Below are positions 24,928 to 33,089 of a stretch of DNA of 64,000 nucleotides, piece by piece. Within the stretch, counting starts at the first letter, position 1. Every line of letters begins with the position of its first letter. The position numbers and the translations under genes are program-made. This DNA comes from an uncultured Pseudodesulfovibrio sp. (GTDB taxonomy: Bacteria; Desulfobacterota; Desulfovibrionia; Desulfovibrionales; Desulfovibrionaceae). The DNA lies in assembly GCF_963662885.1 (NCBI RefSeq), contig NZ_OY760064.1:186001-250000 (forward strand). Direction: 5' to 3'. Under the pieces are notes generated by a model, which saw nothing but the letters and a program-made list of their open reading frames with translations, did no database searches and was not told the DNA's origin.

Positions 24928-25299
24928 CTATGCGCCGGCCTTGTTCAGGGCCATTCGGACCTTGTCCTTCAACTCGGTCAGATCCACGGACTTGACCACA
25001 TAGTAGTCCGCCGCGATTGATTTGAGGTCATGCTGGAAGGAGTCGTAGGCCGTCGAAAGAATGACCGGAATCTGCTGATCCTTGGTGCGGATCTCCTGCA
25101 GAAGGTCGAGGCCGGAACGGTTGACGCCCAGTTTGATATCCAGAATGACAATGGTCGGGTCCTCCCTGGCTATGACATCGAGAATATCCTCTTCGCCGTC
25201 CGATGTGGCGACGAGGTAATCATCGGCTTCCAGTTCTTCCCGATAGAGCATGCGGATGTGTTTTTCATCATCGACTACGAGAATCTTCGGTTGACTCAT
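24928..25299 (-). CDS. Single-domain response regulator (receiver only)
   Basis: 123 residues. A CheY-like receiver: acidic pair in ILVVDDEKHIRMLY, phospho-acceptor Asp in IVILDIKLG, switch Thr/Ser in VILSTAYDSF and the conserved Lys in YYVVKSVDLTEL. There is no output domain, so it must signal by protein contact. The usual Lys-Pro is Lys-Ser here. The start MSQPK was chosen for its perfect AAGGAGG site seven bases upstream. A TTGACC box at 25360-25355 and TATGTT 18 bases on form a plausible promoter. The cognate kinase is not in the window. Confidence 0.92.
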   Translation of the reverse strand: MSQPKILVVDDEKHIRMLYREELEADDYLVATSDGEEDILDVIAREDPTIVILDIKLGVNRSGLDLLQEIRTKDQQIPVILSTAYDSFQHDLKSIAADYYVVKSVDLTELKDKVRMALNKAGA

Positions 25300-25330
25300 G
25301 GCTTCCTCCTTGGATTTAGCCCTTGGTACG

Positions 25331-25360
25331 AACATAGGCGATATATCACTTTAGGGTCAA
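25331..25360 (-). promoter_or_regulatory. Probable sigma-70 promoter of the response-regulator gene
   Basis: On the minus strand TTGACC (25360-25355), an 18-base spacer and TATGTT (25336-25331), about 32 bases before the start codon. Confidence 0.4.
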
Positions 25361-25504
25361 CATCGGTTTTGCAATTATTGGCAGATAATCACCTGACCCC
25401 GCCTCGGGCGGCCTGATGGGCCGAACTTGAACTCGGCCGCCAACCTGAGTACTGTCCGCCCCAGCCGTTGGCCCTCAATATGACCTGCGGCAAAGGAGAT
25501 AACT

Positions 25505-25702
25505 ATGATCATTGTCAATCTGGAACCTGACGGAAAGCGCATCGAGATGCAGGACACGCGCTCGGTGCTGGCCGTGCTGAACAAATTGCGGCTCCGTTCC
25601 ACCATGGCCATCGTCGCCCGCGACGGTGAGCTGCTCACCTCGGACCGCAAGCTCTTCCATGGCGACGAGCTGCTGGTCCGCAAAGTCACCTCGGCCGGTT
25701 AA
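25505..25702 (+). CDS. ThiS/TtuB-like ubiquitin-fold sulfur carrier
   Basis: 65 residues. The sequence (MIIVNLEPDG, then DTRSVLAVLNKLRL, and GDELLVRKV) fits the small beta-grasp sulfur carriers ThiS, MoaD and TtuB. Gene order supports a TtuB role: it is followed 13 bases later by a TtuA-type thiolase, the pair that makes 2-thio-modified tRNA from a carrier thiocarboxylate. It is odd that the C-terminus reads TSAG, not the canonical Gly-Gly that is adenylated and thiolated. An AAAGGAG site precedes the ATG. No E1-like activating gene is adjacent. Confidence 0.8.
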   Translation: MIIVNLEPDGKRIEMQDTRSVLAVLNKLRLRSTMAIVARDGELLTSDRKLFHGDELLVRKVTSAG

Positions 25703-25715
25703 GGGGGATGCTCAT

Positions 25716-26633
25716 ATGAAATGCACCCGCTGCCGCAAGACGGCCCACGTTGCCCTGCCGAGCCATCATTCCGGCTTTTGCGCCGACTGTTACCCGCTCT
25801 TTTTCACCAAACAGGTGGAGACCGCCATCCGGCGGGAGAAAATGTTCACCCACGACGAGCGGATTCTGGTGGCCCTGTCCGGGGGCAAGGACTCCCTGGG
25901 CCTGATGCTTGAACTGAAATTGCAGGGGTACGACGTGACCGGCCTGCACATCGACCTGGGCATTCCCAATTCGTCGGACAAGGCCCGCAAAAAGGTCGAG
26001 AACTTCTGCGAACTGAACGGCCTGAACCTGCGCGTTTTCGAGATGGCCGCCTGGGGGCTGCCCATCCCGGACGTCAAGGAGCACATCAAGCGCCCGGTCT
26101 GCGCCGTGTGCGGCAAGATGAAGCGCCACCACTTCAACCGCATCGCGGTGGAGGAGGGCTTCGACGTCCTGGCCACCGGGCACAACCTGGATGACGAGGT
26201 GGCCCGGCTGTTCGCCAATACGCTGCGTTGGGACACGGCCTACCTGTCCGACCAGGGACCGGTCCTGCCCGCGTCCGATGGATTCGTGCGCAAGGTCAAG
26301 CCCCTGTTCCGCTTGAGCGAGTTCGAGACCGCCAACTACGCCTTCATGAAGGGTATCGAGATCCATTCCGACCCCTGTCCGTACGCAGGCGGTGCCAGCT
26401 TCACAGGCCATAAGGAATTGTGGGGCGAGTTGGAGCACCGTAGCCCGGGCCAGAAGTTCCAGTTCTACCAGTCCTTCCTCAAGAAGGGCAAACCGGCCTT
26501 CGCCCAGGTTGAAAAGGAGACCGGAGCGGAACTGAAGCCCTGCACCGAGTGCGGTTCGCCCACCAGCGCCGAGATCTGCTCGGTCTGCCGCATCAAGGAG
26601 GCCGTGCGCGAAAGCAAGGCTCAGGCGGAGTAG
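25716..26633 (+). CDS. TtuA/TtcA-family tRNA thiolation enzyme (PP-loop ATPase, Zn and Fe-S)
   Basis: 305 residues. It adenylates a tRNA base and replaces oxygen with sulfur. The N-terminal zinc ribbon uses C3, C6, C22 and C25; the PP-loop is LVALSGGKDSLGLML; cluster cysteines lie in RPVCAVCGKMKRH and SDPCPYAGGAS; a C-terminal zinc ribbon reads CTECGSPTSAEICSVCR. This two-ribbon architecture is that of TtuA (2-thiouridine at position 54) rather than TtcA. The upstream ThiS-like gene is the likely sulfur donor. The start was chosen at MKCTRC, directly after a GGGGG stretch. Confidence 0.88.
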   Translation: MKCTRCRKTAHVALPSHHSGFCADCYPLFFTKQVETAIRREKMFTHDERILVALSGGKDSLGLMLELKLQGYDVTGLHIDLGIPNSSDKARKKVENFCELNGLNLRVFEMAAWGLPIPDVKEHIKRPVCAVCGKMKRHHFNRIAVEEGFDVLATGHNLDDEVARLFANTLRWDTAYLSDQGPVLPASDGFVRKVKPLFRLSEFETANYAFMKGIEIHSDPCPYAGGASFTGHKELWGELEHRSPGQKFQFYQSFLKKGKPAFAQVEKETGAELKPCTECGSPTSAEICSVCRIKEAVRESKAQAE

Positions 26634-26637
26634 AGCC

Positions 26638-27657
26638 GTGGCCGTGCCCCGAATATCCGTGACCATGCCCTGCTACAATTGCGGGGCAACCGTGGCCGGA
26701 GCGCTCGATTCGCTCCTGGCCCAGGAGGGCGCGGATTTCGAGGTGGTGGCCGTTAACGACGGATCAACCGACGACACCGCGTCCGTCCTGGCCGAATACG
26801 CGCGCCGGGACGGACGCGTCCGTACCTTTTCCATCCCCCACGGCGGGGTCATCAAGGCGGCCAATGCGGCCATCGAGGCGACAAGCGGCATGTATATCGC
26901 CCGAATGGACGCAGACGACGAGGCGTTGCCGGGCCGTCTGGCGGCCCAGGCCGGGCTGCTCGACGAAAATCCGAACGTCGGCCTGGTCGGCTGCCGGGTG
27001 CGCTTCGGCGGTTCTCGCAGAAAATGCCGCGGGTACGCCCACTACGTGGACTGGACCAACACCCTGCTGACCCATGAGGCCATCAGCCTGAACCGTTTCG
27101 TGGAGTTTCCGGTCCCCAACCCGTCCATCATGTTCCGGCGTGACTGCCTGGAGGAGCACGGCCCCTACCGCGAGGGAGACTTCCCCGAGGATTACGACCT
27201 GCTCCTGCGCTGGCTGGAAGGCGGGGTGAGGATGCTCAAGGCGGACGCGGAACTGCTGGTCTGGAACGACCCGCCCGACCGGTTGTCGCGCAACCACCCG
27301 CGCTACGACGTCGACGCCTTTTATCGCATCAAGACCGAATATCTGGCCCGCTGGCTCGTGCGCAACAATCCGCACCATCCGGTTGTCCATATCCTTGGCT
27401 CCGGGCGGACCACCCGAAAGCGGGCCGACTTGCTTCTTAAGCACGGCATCGAGTTTGCGGCTTACTATGACGTGGACCCGAAAAAGATCGGCAACGTGGT
27501 CCACGGCCTGGAGGTTCGCGATCGCGACAAGGCGCCGGGGCCGGGACAGGGATTCTGCATCCCGTACGTGGGCAGCCGAGGCGCCCGCGAGGAAATCACC
27601 GAATTTTTGGAAGGACGCGGCTGCCGACTTGGTCGGGACTATATTCCGGCCGCCTGA
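26638..27657 (+). CDS. Family 2 glycosyltransferase with C-terminal extension
   Basis: 339 residues, GTG start with a GGAG site. The GT-A domain is plain: VTMPCYNCGATVAGALDSLLAQ, VVAVNDGSTDDT and the metal DxD in ARMDADDEALPGRL, plus FPEDYDLLLRWLEGG with the acceptor-side acidic residue. From about residue 250 there is an extra domain (VHILGSGRTTRKRADLLLKHGIEF) with a Rossmann-like glycine turn of unknown role. It starts four bases after the thiolase stop, so it is translated from the same message, though the functions look unrelated. The sugar and acceptor are unknown. Confidence 0.88.
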   Translation: MAVPRISVTMPCYNCGATVAGALDSLLAQEGADFEVVAVNDGSTDDTASVLAEYARRDGRVRTFSIPHGGVIKAANAAIEATSGMYIARMDADDEALPGRLAAQAGLLDENPNVGLVGCRVRFGGSRRKCRGYAHYVDWTNTLLTHEAISLNRFVEFPVPNPSIMFRRDCLEEHGPYREGDFPEDYDLLLRWLEGGVRMLKADAELLVWNDPPDRLSRNHPRYDVDAFYRIKTEYLARWLVRNNPHHPVVHILGSGRTTRKRADLLLKHGIEFAAYYDVDPKKIGNVVHGLEVRDRDKAPGPGQGFCIPYVGSRGAREEITEFLEGRGCRLGRDYIPAA

Positions 27658-27722
27658 TCCTTCCCTCTTTCTAGCCATTCCATTCGGAATCTGGCACGGT
27701 TCGTTCAAGACAAGGAGTATTC

Positions 27723-28121
27723 ATGAAGTTCGTATCCACCCCGGATTGCGCGCCCCCGGCGGGGCATTATTCACAGGGCGTCGTGCACGGCGGTCTGGTC
27801 TGGGTCTCGGGCATGCTCGCCGTGGACCCGGCCACGGGCGAGCGCAAGCTCGGCACCGTGGAGGAGCAGACCCGCCAGGCCCTGGCCAACGTGGACGCGG
27901 TCCTGCGCGCCGCCGGCTCAAGCCGCGACCGGGTGCTCAAGTGCACCTGCTATATTTCCGACATAGAACTGTGGGGCCGGGTCAACGAGGTCTACGCCGA
28001 ATTCTTCGGCGACCATAAACCTGCCCGCGTCGTGGTTCCCTCCCGCGAGTTGCACTATGGATTCCAGGTGGAGATCGAATGTGTGGCCGCCGTGAACGAT
28101 ACTGAAGGGGAGGGCGCATGA
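27723..28121 (+). CDS. RidA-family enamine/imine deaminase
   Basis: 132 residues. RidA proteins hydrolyse reactive enamines such as 2-aminoacrylate released by PLP enzymes. Seen here: YSQGVVHGGLVWVSGMLAVDP near the start, LANVDAVLRAAG and the active-site stretch KPARVVVPSRELHYGFQVEIECVAA, which contains the essential Arg. Its last four bases (ATGA) are shared with the start of the threonine-synthase-like gene, so the two are translationally coupled, which fits a detoxification role beside a PLP enzyme. Confidence 0.93.
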   Translation: MKFVSTPDCAPPAGHYSQGVVHGGLVWVSGMLAVDPATGERKLGTVEEQTRQALANVDAVLRAAGSSRDRVLKCTCYISDIELWGRVNEVYAEFFGDHKPARVVVPSRELHYGFQVEIECVAAVNDTEGEGA

Positions 28122-29236
28122 CCCGGTTCGTCTGCCGCGACTGCGGCCTGGATTTCGACGTCATGTCCCCGCGCTGGCGCTGCGACTGCGGCGGGCTGCT
28201 GGATCTGGATTTCACCCCGAGCCTTGACCCGGCCAAGGTTGCCGGTCGGCCAGCCACCCTGTGGCGGTACCGCGAGGCGTTGCCCGTACCCGAGGGCGCG
28301 GAACTGACACTGGGCGAAGGGTTCACCCCCATGGTCGAGGTGGAGCTGGCCGGGCGGCCGGTGCTGGTCAAGCAGGAGCAGCTTTTCCCCACAGGATCGT
28401 ACAAGGACCGGGGGGCGGCTGTCATGATGGCCATGGCCGCGCACATCGGCGTGACCGACGTGGTCGAGGATTCGTCCGGCAACGCGGGTTGCGCCGTGTC
28501 GGCCTTCGCGGCCAAGGCGGGCATCCATTGCCGGATTTTCGTGCCCGCCGACAACTCGCCGGGCAAACTGGGCCAGATCGAACTCTACGGAGCCGAGCTC
28601 AACCCCGTGCCCGGTTCGCGCGAGGACACGGCCGCCGCGTGCATGGCCGCTGCCAGCGACCATTATTACGCCAGCCACGTGTACAACCCGTTCTTCTTTC
28701 ACGGCACCAAGACCTTCGCTTACGAAGTAGTCGAACAGCTCGGCTGGAAGGGGCCGGACACCGTGGTCCTTCCGGCGGGCAACGGCACTCTGCTCCTGGG
28801 AGCGCACATAGGTTTCACCGAACTTCGTGACATGGGGATCATCGAGCGCGTGCCCCGGCTTGTGGCCGTGCAGTCGGCCCGGTGCGCACCGCTGTGCGCC
28901 GCCTTTGCCGAGGGTGCGGACAATGTGGACGCCGCCGTGTCCGAACCCACTCTGGCCGAAGGCATCGCCATCGCGTTGCCCATGCGCGGAACCCAGATGC
29001 TGGAGGCTGTGCGCAACACGGGCGGGACCTGTATGTCCGTATCCGAGGAGGCCATCCTGGCCGCCTTCCGTGACGCGGGACGCAAGGGGTTCTGCATCGA
29101 ACCGACCTCCGCGGCCGTGATCGCCGGAGCCACGCAGTATGCGGCGAGCGCCGAGCCTGACGAGATTATCGTGACCATGTTCACCGGCCATGGGCTCAAG
29201 GTCGGCGACAAACTGCACAAGCTGGTCAGCGACTGA
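28118..29236 (+). CDS. Threonine-synthase-like PLP enzyme (fold type II)
   Basis: 372 residues. A short N-terminal zinc-ribbon-like segment (CRDCGLDFD, CDCGGLLDLD) precedes the fold-type-II domain. The PLP lysine is K96 in FPTGSYKDRGAAVM, followed by DSSGNAGCAVSAFA and a phosphate-binding PAGNGTLLLG. The layout matches the ThrC group, which converts O-phosphohomoserine to threonine, but a threonine dehydratase or cysteate-synthase-like activity cannot be excluded. It overlaps ridA by four bases and is followed 15 bases later by lepB. Confidence 0.82.
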   Translation: MTRFVCRDCGLDFDVMSPRWRCDCGGLLDLDFTPSLDPAKVAGRPATLWRYREALPVPEGAELTLGEGFTPMVEVELAGRPVLVKQEQLFPTGSYKDRGAAVMMAMAAHIGVTDVVEDSSGNAGCAVSAFAAKAGIHCRIFVPADNSPGKLGQIELYGAELNPVPGSREDTAAACMAAASDHYYASHVYNPFFFHGTKTFAYEVVEQLGWKGPDTVVLPAGNGTLLLGAHIGFTELRDMGIIERVPRLVAVQSARCAPLCAAFAEGADNVDAAVSEPTLAEGIAIALPMRGTQMLEAVRNTGGTCMSVSEEAILAAFRDAGRKGFCIEPTSAAVIAGATQYAASAEPDEIIVTMFTGHGLKVGDKLHKLVSD

Positions 29237-29251
29237 CCGGGAGGGGCACCA

Positions 29252-30100
29252 ATGGCCGAAACAGACGCGCACAATTCCCTCGGTACCAAGCCCCGCAATC
29301 CGTGGCTCGCCCTGTTGCTCTCCCTGGTGGCCGTGGGGCTCGGTCAGGTCTACAACGGGCAGTGGAAAAAGGGCGTGGGGTTCTACCTGGCCGAACTGTT
29401 GGTGGCCCTGTTCATGGTCCTGTTCTGGGCCGATTTCGCGGCCATGCTTCTGTGTGTGTCCATTCTGCTCGGCTACAATCTGTTTGCGGCGGGGGAGGCC
29501 TTTGCCTCGGCGCGCAAGCTGACCGGCTACACCCTCAAGCCGTGCAACCGGGTCTGGATATACCTCGTCTGTCTGGGCATCAGCCTCGGCACGGGCGCAG
29601 CCTTCGAGCAGGTGGTCAACGGCTGGTTCTTCAAGGCCTACAAGGTCCCGTCCGCGTCCATGCTGCCGACCATCCGGGTGGGCGATCACTTCATGGTCGA
29701 GGTCCTGGAACCCGAAGATACGCTGGCGCGGGGAGAGATCGTGATATTTTCCATGCCCGGCACCAAGGGACGCGATTTCGTCAAGCGGGTGGTAGGGCTG
29801 CCCGGAGAGACCGTGGAGGTCAGGGAGCGTCGGGTGTATATCGACGGCGCGCCTCTGGACGAGCCCTACGTCTGCTACACCAGGGAAGGCATTCTGCCGG
29901 TGCGTGACACCTTCGGGCCGGTCTCTCTGGGGTCGGACCAGTATTTTCTCATGGGCGACAACCGCGAGGACAGCCTGGATTCGCGATGGTTGGGGCCGGT
30001 TCCCCGGGACAGGATAAGCGGGAGGGCCGGGTACATATACTTCCCCGGCGATCTGAACGCGCCCGACTGGGCGGACAGGGTGGGAGCGCCTCTGCGCTAG
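29252..30100 (+). CDS. lepB: Signal peptidase I with extra N-terminal membrane domain
   Basis: 282 residues. It cleaves signal peptides at the outer face of the inner membrane. Catalytic Ser136 lies in KVPSASMLPT, catalytic Lys178 in RDFVKRVVGLPGE, and box E is MGDNREDSLDSRWLGPV. Ahead of this are about 125 residues with three or four membrane segments, the first (PWLALLLSLVAVGLGQVYNGQWKKG) resembling the TM2/DUF5683 type glycine-rich hairpin found in other membrane proteins. Last gene of the 25.5-30.1 kb plus-strand run; it converges on the Ppx-like gene with 10 bases between. Confidence 0.94.
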   Translation: MAETDAHNSLGTKPRNPWLALLLSLVAVGLGQVYNGQWKKGVGFYLAELLVALFMVLFWADFAAMLLCVSILLGYNLFAAGEAFASARKLTGYTLKPCNRVWIYLVCLGISLGTGAAFEQVVNGWFFKAYKVPSASMLPTIRVGDHFMVEVLEPEDTLARGEIVIFSMPGTKGRDFVKRVVGLPGETVEVRERRVYIDGAPLDEPYVCYTREGILPVRDTFGPVSLGSDQYFLMGDNREDSLDSRWLGPVPRDRISGRAGYIYFPGDLNAPDWADRVGAPLR

Positions 30101-30110
30101 CGCCCGCGGC

Positions 30111-31142
30111 CTACCAGAACTCCCGGGCCGCGAACAGTCCGTCGGCCTGGTTGATCTTCAGCGGGCGGACTTCCTTGATGCCCAGGGCATCCATGTAACC
30201 CAGCACCATGATCAGGTTGGTCAATCGGCTTTCGGCGAATTCGCTCTCGAAGGCCTTGTCCGGCTGGTTGGTCCATTTCTTGAGGGCCTGGGCCACTTCA
30301 TCGCGGGTATAGGTCTTCTTGCGGCCGCCCAGCACCTCGGGAACGGAATAGTAGTGCACGCCGCCGATACCGGCCACGGTCAGCCCGGAGCGGGCGACGC
30401 GGTTGGCGATATACAGGGGCACGGTCATGGCCGCGTGGGCCTGAATGTAGGCCAGGGCCTGCTCAACCTCTTCGGCATTGACCGGGTTGGGGCTGACCGT
30501 GGTGTTGATATCCTTGTGCTGGATATTGTGGATGACCACGTTCTTGAAGGCGATCGAGGCCATGGGGTCGATGTAGAAAAGCAGCCCCCCATCCGGCTTG
30601 CGGATGGTCATCTGCATGGAATTGCCGCCGATGTCCCAGACCAGAAGGTCGTGGTTCTTGTCTTCCAGCTCCTGGCGCACGGCGTGGTAACCGAGCATGG
30701 CGGCCTGTTGTTCGGATATGACCCGCGAGGGGATACCCGTTTCCTGGCGGATGCGCACGAAGTATGCCCGCCCGTTCTGGGCCTCCTGGAAGATGCGGCC
30801 GCCCACGGCCGAGTATTCCAGAGCGTTCTTCTCGACAGCCACGGCCTTGAGTCTCTCAAGGGCCTGGATGCCCTGGGCCATGACTTCCTTGCTTAGGTTG
30901 CCGTCATAGGATCGGGCGAGGTCTTCGGCGAAATCGACCTTTTCGGAGAGAGTTGCAACGGGGTTGACGATCAGACCGGTGGAGATGTCCACGTCCGCGA
31001 CGATACATTTGATATTGGCGGAGCCGACGTCGAAGGCTGCGCGGCGGACCACTGTGGCATCCTGCGCGGAAGAAGGCGAGGCCATGCACAGGCACAGGAA
31101 AAGACCGGCCAGCAGTGCGAGATTCAGTTTCAGTCGCATCAT
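30111..31142 (-). CDS. Exported Ppx/GppA-like (ASKHA-fold) protein, possibly non-catalytic
   Basis: 343 residues. A signal peptide (LALLAGLFLCLCMASPSSAQ) is unexpected for this cytoplasmic family and predicts a periplasmic or lipid-anchored location. The two ATPase-fold phosphate loops are recognisable: AFDVGSANIKCIVADVD and VWDIGGNSMQMT. The segment aligned to the catalytic stretch (VISGEEEA in Ppx/GppA) reads VISEQQAA, without the catalytic Glu. Hence polyphosphate or pppGpp hydrolysis is doubtful. Two adjacent ATGs (31142, 31139) follow a GGGGGAG site; the second has better spacing. A TTGCGA-N15-TATAGG promoter lies at 31206-31180. Confidence 0.78.
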   Translation of the reverse strand: MMRLKLNLALLAGLFLCLCMASPSSAQDATVVRRAAFDVGSANIKCIVADVDISTGLIVNPVATLSEKVDFAEDLARSYDGNLSKEVMAQGIQALERLKAVAVEKNALEYSAVGGRIFQEAQNGRAYFVRIRQETGIPSRVISEQQAAMLGYHAVRQELEDKNHDLLVWDIGGNSMQMTIRKPDGGLLFYIDPMASIAFKNVVIHNIQHKDINTTVSPNPVNAEEVEQALAYIQAHAAMTVPLYIANRVARSGLTVAGIGGVHYYSVPEVLGGRKKTYTRDEVAQALKKWTNQPDKAFESEFAESRLTNLIMVLGYMDALGIKEVRPLKINQADGLFAAREFW

Positions 31143-31179
31143 TCTCCCCCAAGGTCTCCTATTGATCCTACCGGTGTAA

Positions 31180-31206
31180 CCTATAGAAAAAAGGAAGGGT
31201 TCGCAA
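31180..31206 (-). promoter_or_regulatory. Possible promoter of the Ppx-like gene
   Basis: On the minus strand TTGCGA (31206-31201), a 15-base spacer and TATAGG (31185-31180), about 38 bases before the start. Confidence 0.35.
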
Positions 31207-31224
31207 TGTAAAGACGTGACAGGG

Positions 31225-32289
31225 TCATTGCTTTGTCGATCGGTAGGTGGATCGGTTGCGCCTGATCTGATATTTGCGCACGGCCTGATTGTGTTCTTCC
31301 AGGGTCCGGCTGAAATGGTGCGAGCCGTCGCCTTTGGCCACGAAATAGAGAAAGTCGTGATCCTCGGGATGGACTGCGGCCATGAGCGAATCCAGTCCGG
31401 GGGAGCAGATGGGGCCCGGGGGAAGGCCGGGATGGACATAGGTGTTGTAGGCGTTGCTCCGGTCGGTCAGGTCGCTTCGTTTGAGGTTGCCGTCGAACTT
31501 CGGCCCAAGCCCGTAGATGATGGTGGGGTCGCACTGGATGAGCATGTGCCGTTTCAACCGGTTGCGGAACACTCCGGCGATGCGCGCCCGTTCGGTCACG
31601 TCGCCGGTCTCCTTCTCGACCAGGGAGGCGAGGATCACGGCGCGGTGCATGTCCTTGAAGGGCGGCAGTCCGGCGGGCCATACTTTCTGCGCGTTCTTGA
31701 AGAATTCCTGGATCATGACTTCGGCCATGTGCCGGGCCGGGTGATCCTTGGGCGGCGTGAGCAGGTAGGTCTCGGGAAACAGATAGCCCTCCGCATCCTT
31801 GGCCTTGATGCCGTATGCGGCCAGCAGTTCGGGGTCGGCCACGGCCCTGGCGAAACCGTCCGAGTCGCCTAACCCGGCCTGCTCGATGATCGGGCCGGTC
31901 TGCCACCAGGTCAGCCCCTCGCGCACGGAGACCCTTCGCATGACCCCGGAGGACGAGGTCAGCTCGGTCAGAACGCGTTCGGGAACCCAGCCTGTGGACA
32001 GCCTGAACACGCCGGCGCGCACGGCCGAGCCTTTGCCGGTGCGAACAGCCAGCCGGTAGAAGCGGTGGGTGTCGGTGATCAGCCCTTCGCTTTTGAGGTT
32101 GGCGGCAATGGTGGTGAAAATCTGGCCCGGTTCCACGCGGAACAGGACTTCGCGGCCCGGGGTCTCGGGCGCGGTCTTGAGGAATTGCTCCTCCTGCCAC
32201 GCCTTGTACCACTTGTAGCCGCCCGCGCCGAGACCGGCGAGTACCGCCAGCAGAACCGTAGCAATCAGGAAGTAACGGAATCGAGCCAT
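31225..32289 (-). CDS. mltG: Endolytic murein transglycosylase MltG (YceG-like)
   Basis: 354 residues. An N-terminal membrane anchor (FLIATVLLAVLAGLGAGGY) holds the enzyme at the inner membrane, where it cuts nascent glycan strands and sets their length. A LysM-like stretch (EPGQIFTTIAANLKSEGLI) is followed by the catalytic Glu in ILASLVEKETG near residue 225, QCDPTIIYGLG, YNTYVHPGLPPGPICSPG and FVAKGDGSHHFSRTLEEHN, all YceG signatures. It overlaps the 3' end of ruvX by 25 bases, so the two are cotranslated. Confidence 0.95.
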   Translation of the reverse strand: MARFRYFLIATVLLAVLAGLGAGGYKWYKAWQEEQFLKTAPETPGREVLFRVEPGQIFTTIAANLKSEGLITDTHRFYRLAVRTGKGSAVRAGVFRLSTGWVPERVLTELTSSSGVMRRVSVREGLTWWQTGPIIEQAGLGDSDGFARAVADPELLAAYGIKAKDAEGYLFPETYLLTPPKDHPARHMAEVMIQEFFKNAQKVWPAGLPPFKDMHRAVILASLVEKETGDVTERARIAGVFRNRLKRHMLIQCDPTIIYGLGPKFDGNLKRSDLTDRSNAYNTYVHPGLPPGPICSPGLDSLMAAVHPEDHDFLYFVAKGDGSHHFSRTLEEHNQAVRKYQIRRNRSTYRSTKQ

Positions 32290-32678
32290 GAGCGAAGGAT
32301 GACCACGGCGGCCTGGCTGTCCAGGGCTGCCTTGCGTTTGGCGCCGTATAGTCCGGCGGCGTTGAGTTCCTCTTCGGCCTGGGCCGAGGTCAGCCGTTCG
32401 TCCATGAGATGGACGGGCTTGTCGATCCTCCGTTCCAGGCTCTGCGCGAAATTGCGGGCCTGCCGGGTGGTCAGGGTGTCCTCGCCGTTCAGAGCGAGCG
32501 GCAAACCGACCACAACGGCTTCGATGGCTTCATCATGAATGATTCCGGTCAGTTCGTCAAAGAGAGCCTGCCGGGAAGTTCGTTCGATGGTCTTGAACGG
32601 CGAAACCAGGGTGCCGGTCCTGTCACTGACGGCCAATCCCACGCGTTTGAGACCGAAATCGATGCCGAGCGCGCGCAT
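32265..32678 (-). CDS. ruvX: RuvX/YqgF Holliday-junction resolvase-like nuclease
   Basis: 137 residues. RNase H-fold protein implicated in 16S rRNA 5'-end processing and in resolving Holliday junctions. The first catalytic Asp is in ALGIDFGLKRVGLAVSD, with VVGLPLALNG, LMDERLTSAQAE and the final acidic residue in KAALDSQAAVVIL. Operon order thioesterase, ruvX, mltG is tight: its ATG lies directly after the thioesterase stop and it overlaps mltG. Confidence 0.95.
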   Translation of the reverse strand: MRALGIDFGLKRVGLAVSDRTGTLVSPFKTIERTSRQALFDELTGIIHDEAIEAVVVGLPLALNGEDTLTTRQARNFAQSLERRIDKPVHLMDERLTSAQAEEELNAAGLYGAKRKAALDSQAAVVILRSWLDSVTS

Positions 32679-33089
32679 CTAGACGTCCTCCAGCGGGATC
32701 TTGGTTCGGTAGCCCATGGCCTGGACGTCGGCAACGAGTTTACCGGTTTCATCCGTCACCCGGACCGAATAGGTGGCCATGTGCCCTCCGGCGGAAAGTT
32801 CGCTGGCCGTGGCGGTTAGCTCCTTGCCTGTGGCGGGCTTGAGGTAGGCGATGGAGAGATTGACGGCCAGGGCGACGTTGCCGTTTCCGTTGGCGGCCGC
32901 GCCGAAAGCGGTTTCGGCCAGGGTGTAGATCGCCCCCGCGTTGACCGTGCCAAAGGGGTTCAGGTGCTCCTCGCGCACGGCCATTCGGCATACGGCCGCG
33001 CCGGGCGAAACCTCGGTCACCTCTACCCCGGCGTGAACGGCGAACCGGTTCTTTTCATTGAAGAGGCGTTGTACTTCCTGACTGTTCAT
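32679..33089 (-). CDS. PaaI-family hotdog thioesterase
   Basis: 136 residues. A single hotdog domain, likely hydrolysing an acyl-CoA or similar thioester. The active-site helix is NPFGTVNAGAIYTLAETAFG, close to the DUF4442/PaaI pattern, and VNLSIAYLKPATGKELTATA is the central strand pair. The start MNSQEV was taken because GAGG lies seven bases upstream; an ATG two codons earlier overlaps that site. First gene of the ruvX-mltG operon. The substrate is unknown. Confidence 0.85.
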   Translation of the reverse strand: MNSQEVQRLFNEKNRFAVHAGVEVTEVSPGAAVCRMAVREEHLNPFGTVNAGAIYTLAETAFGAAANGNGNVALAVNLSIAYLKPATGKELTATASELSAGGHMATYSVRVTDETGKLVADVQAMGYRTKIPLEDV

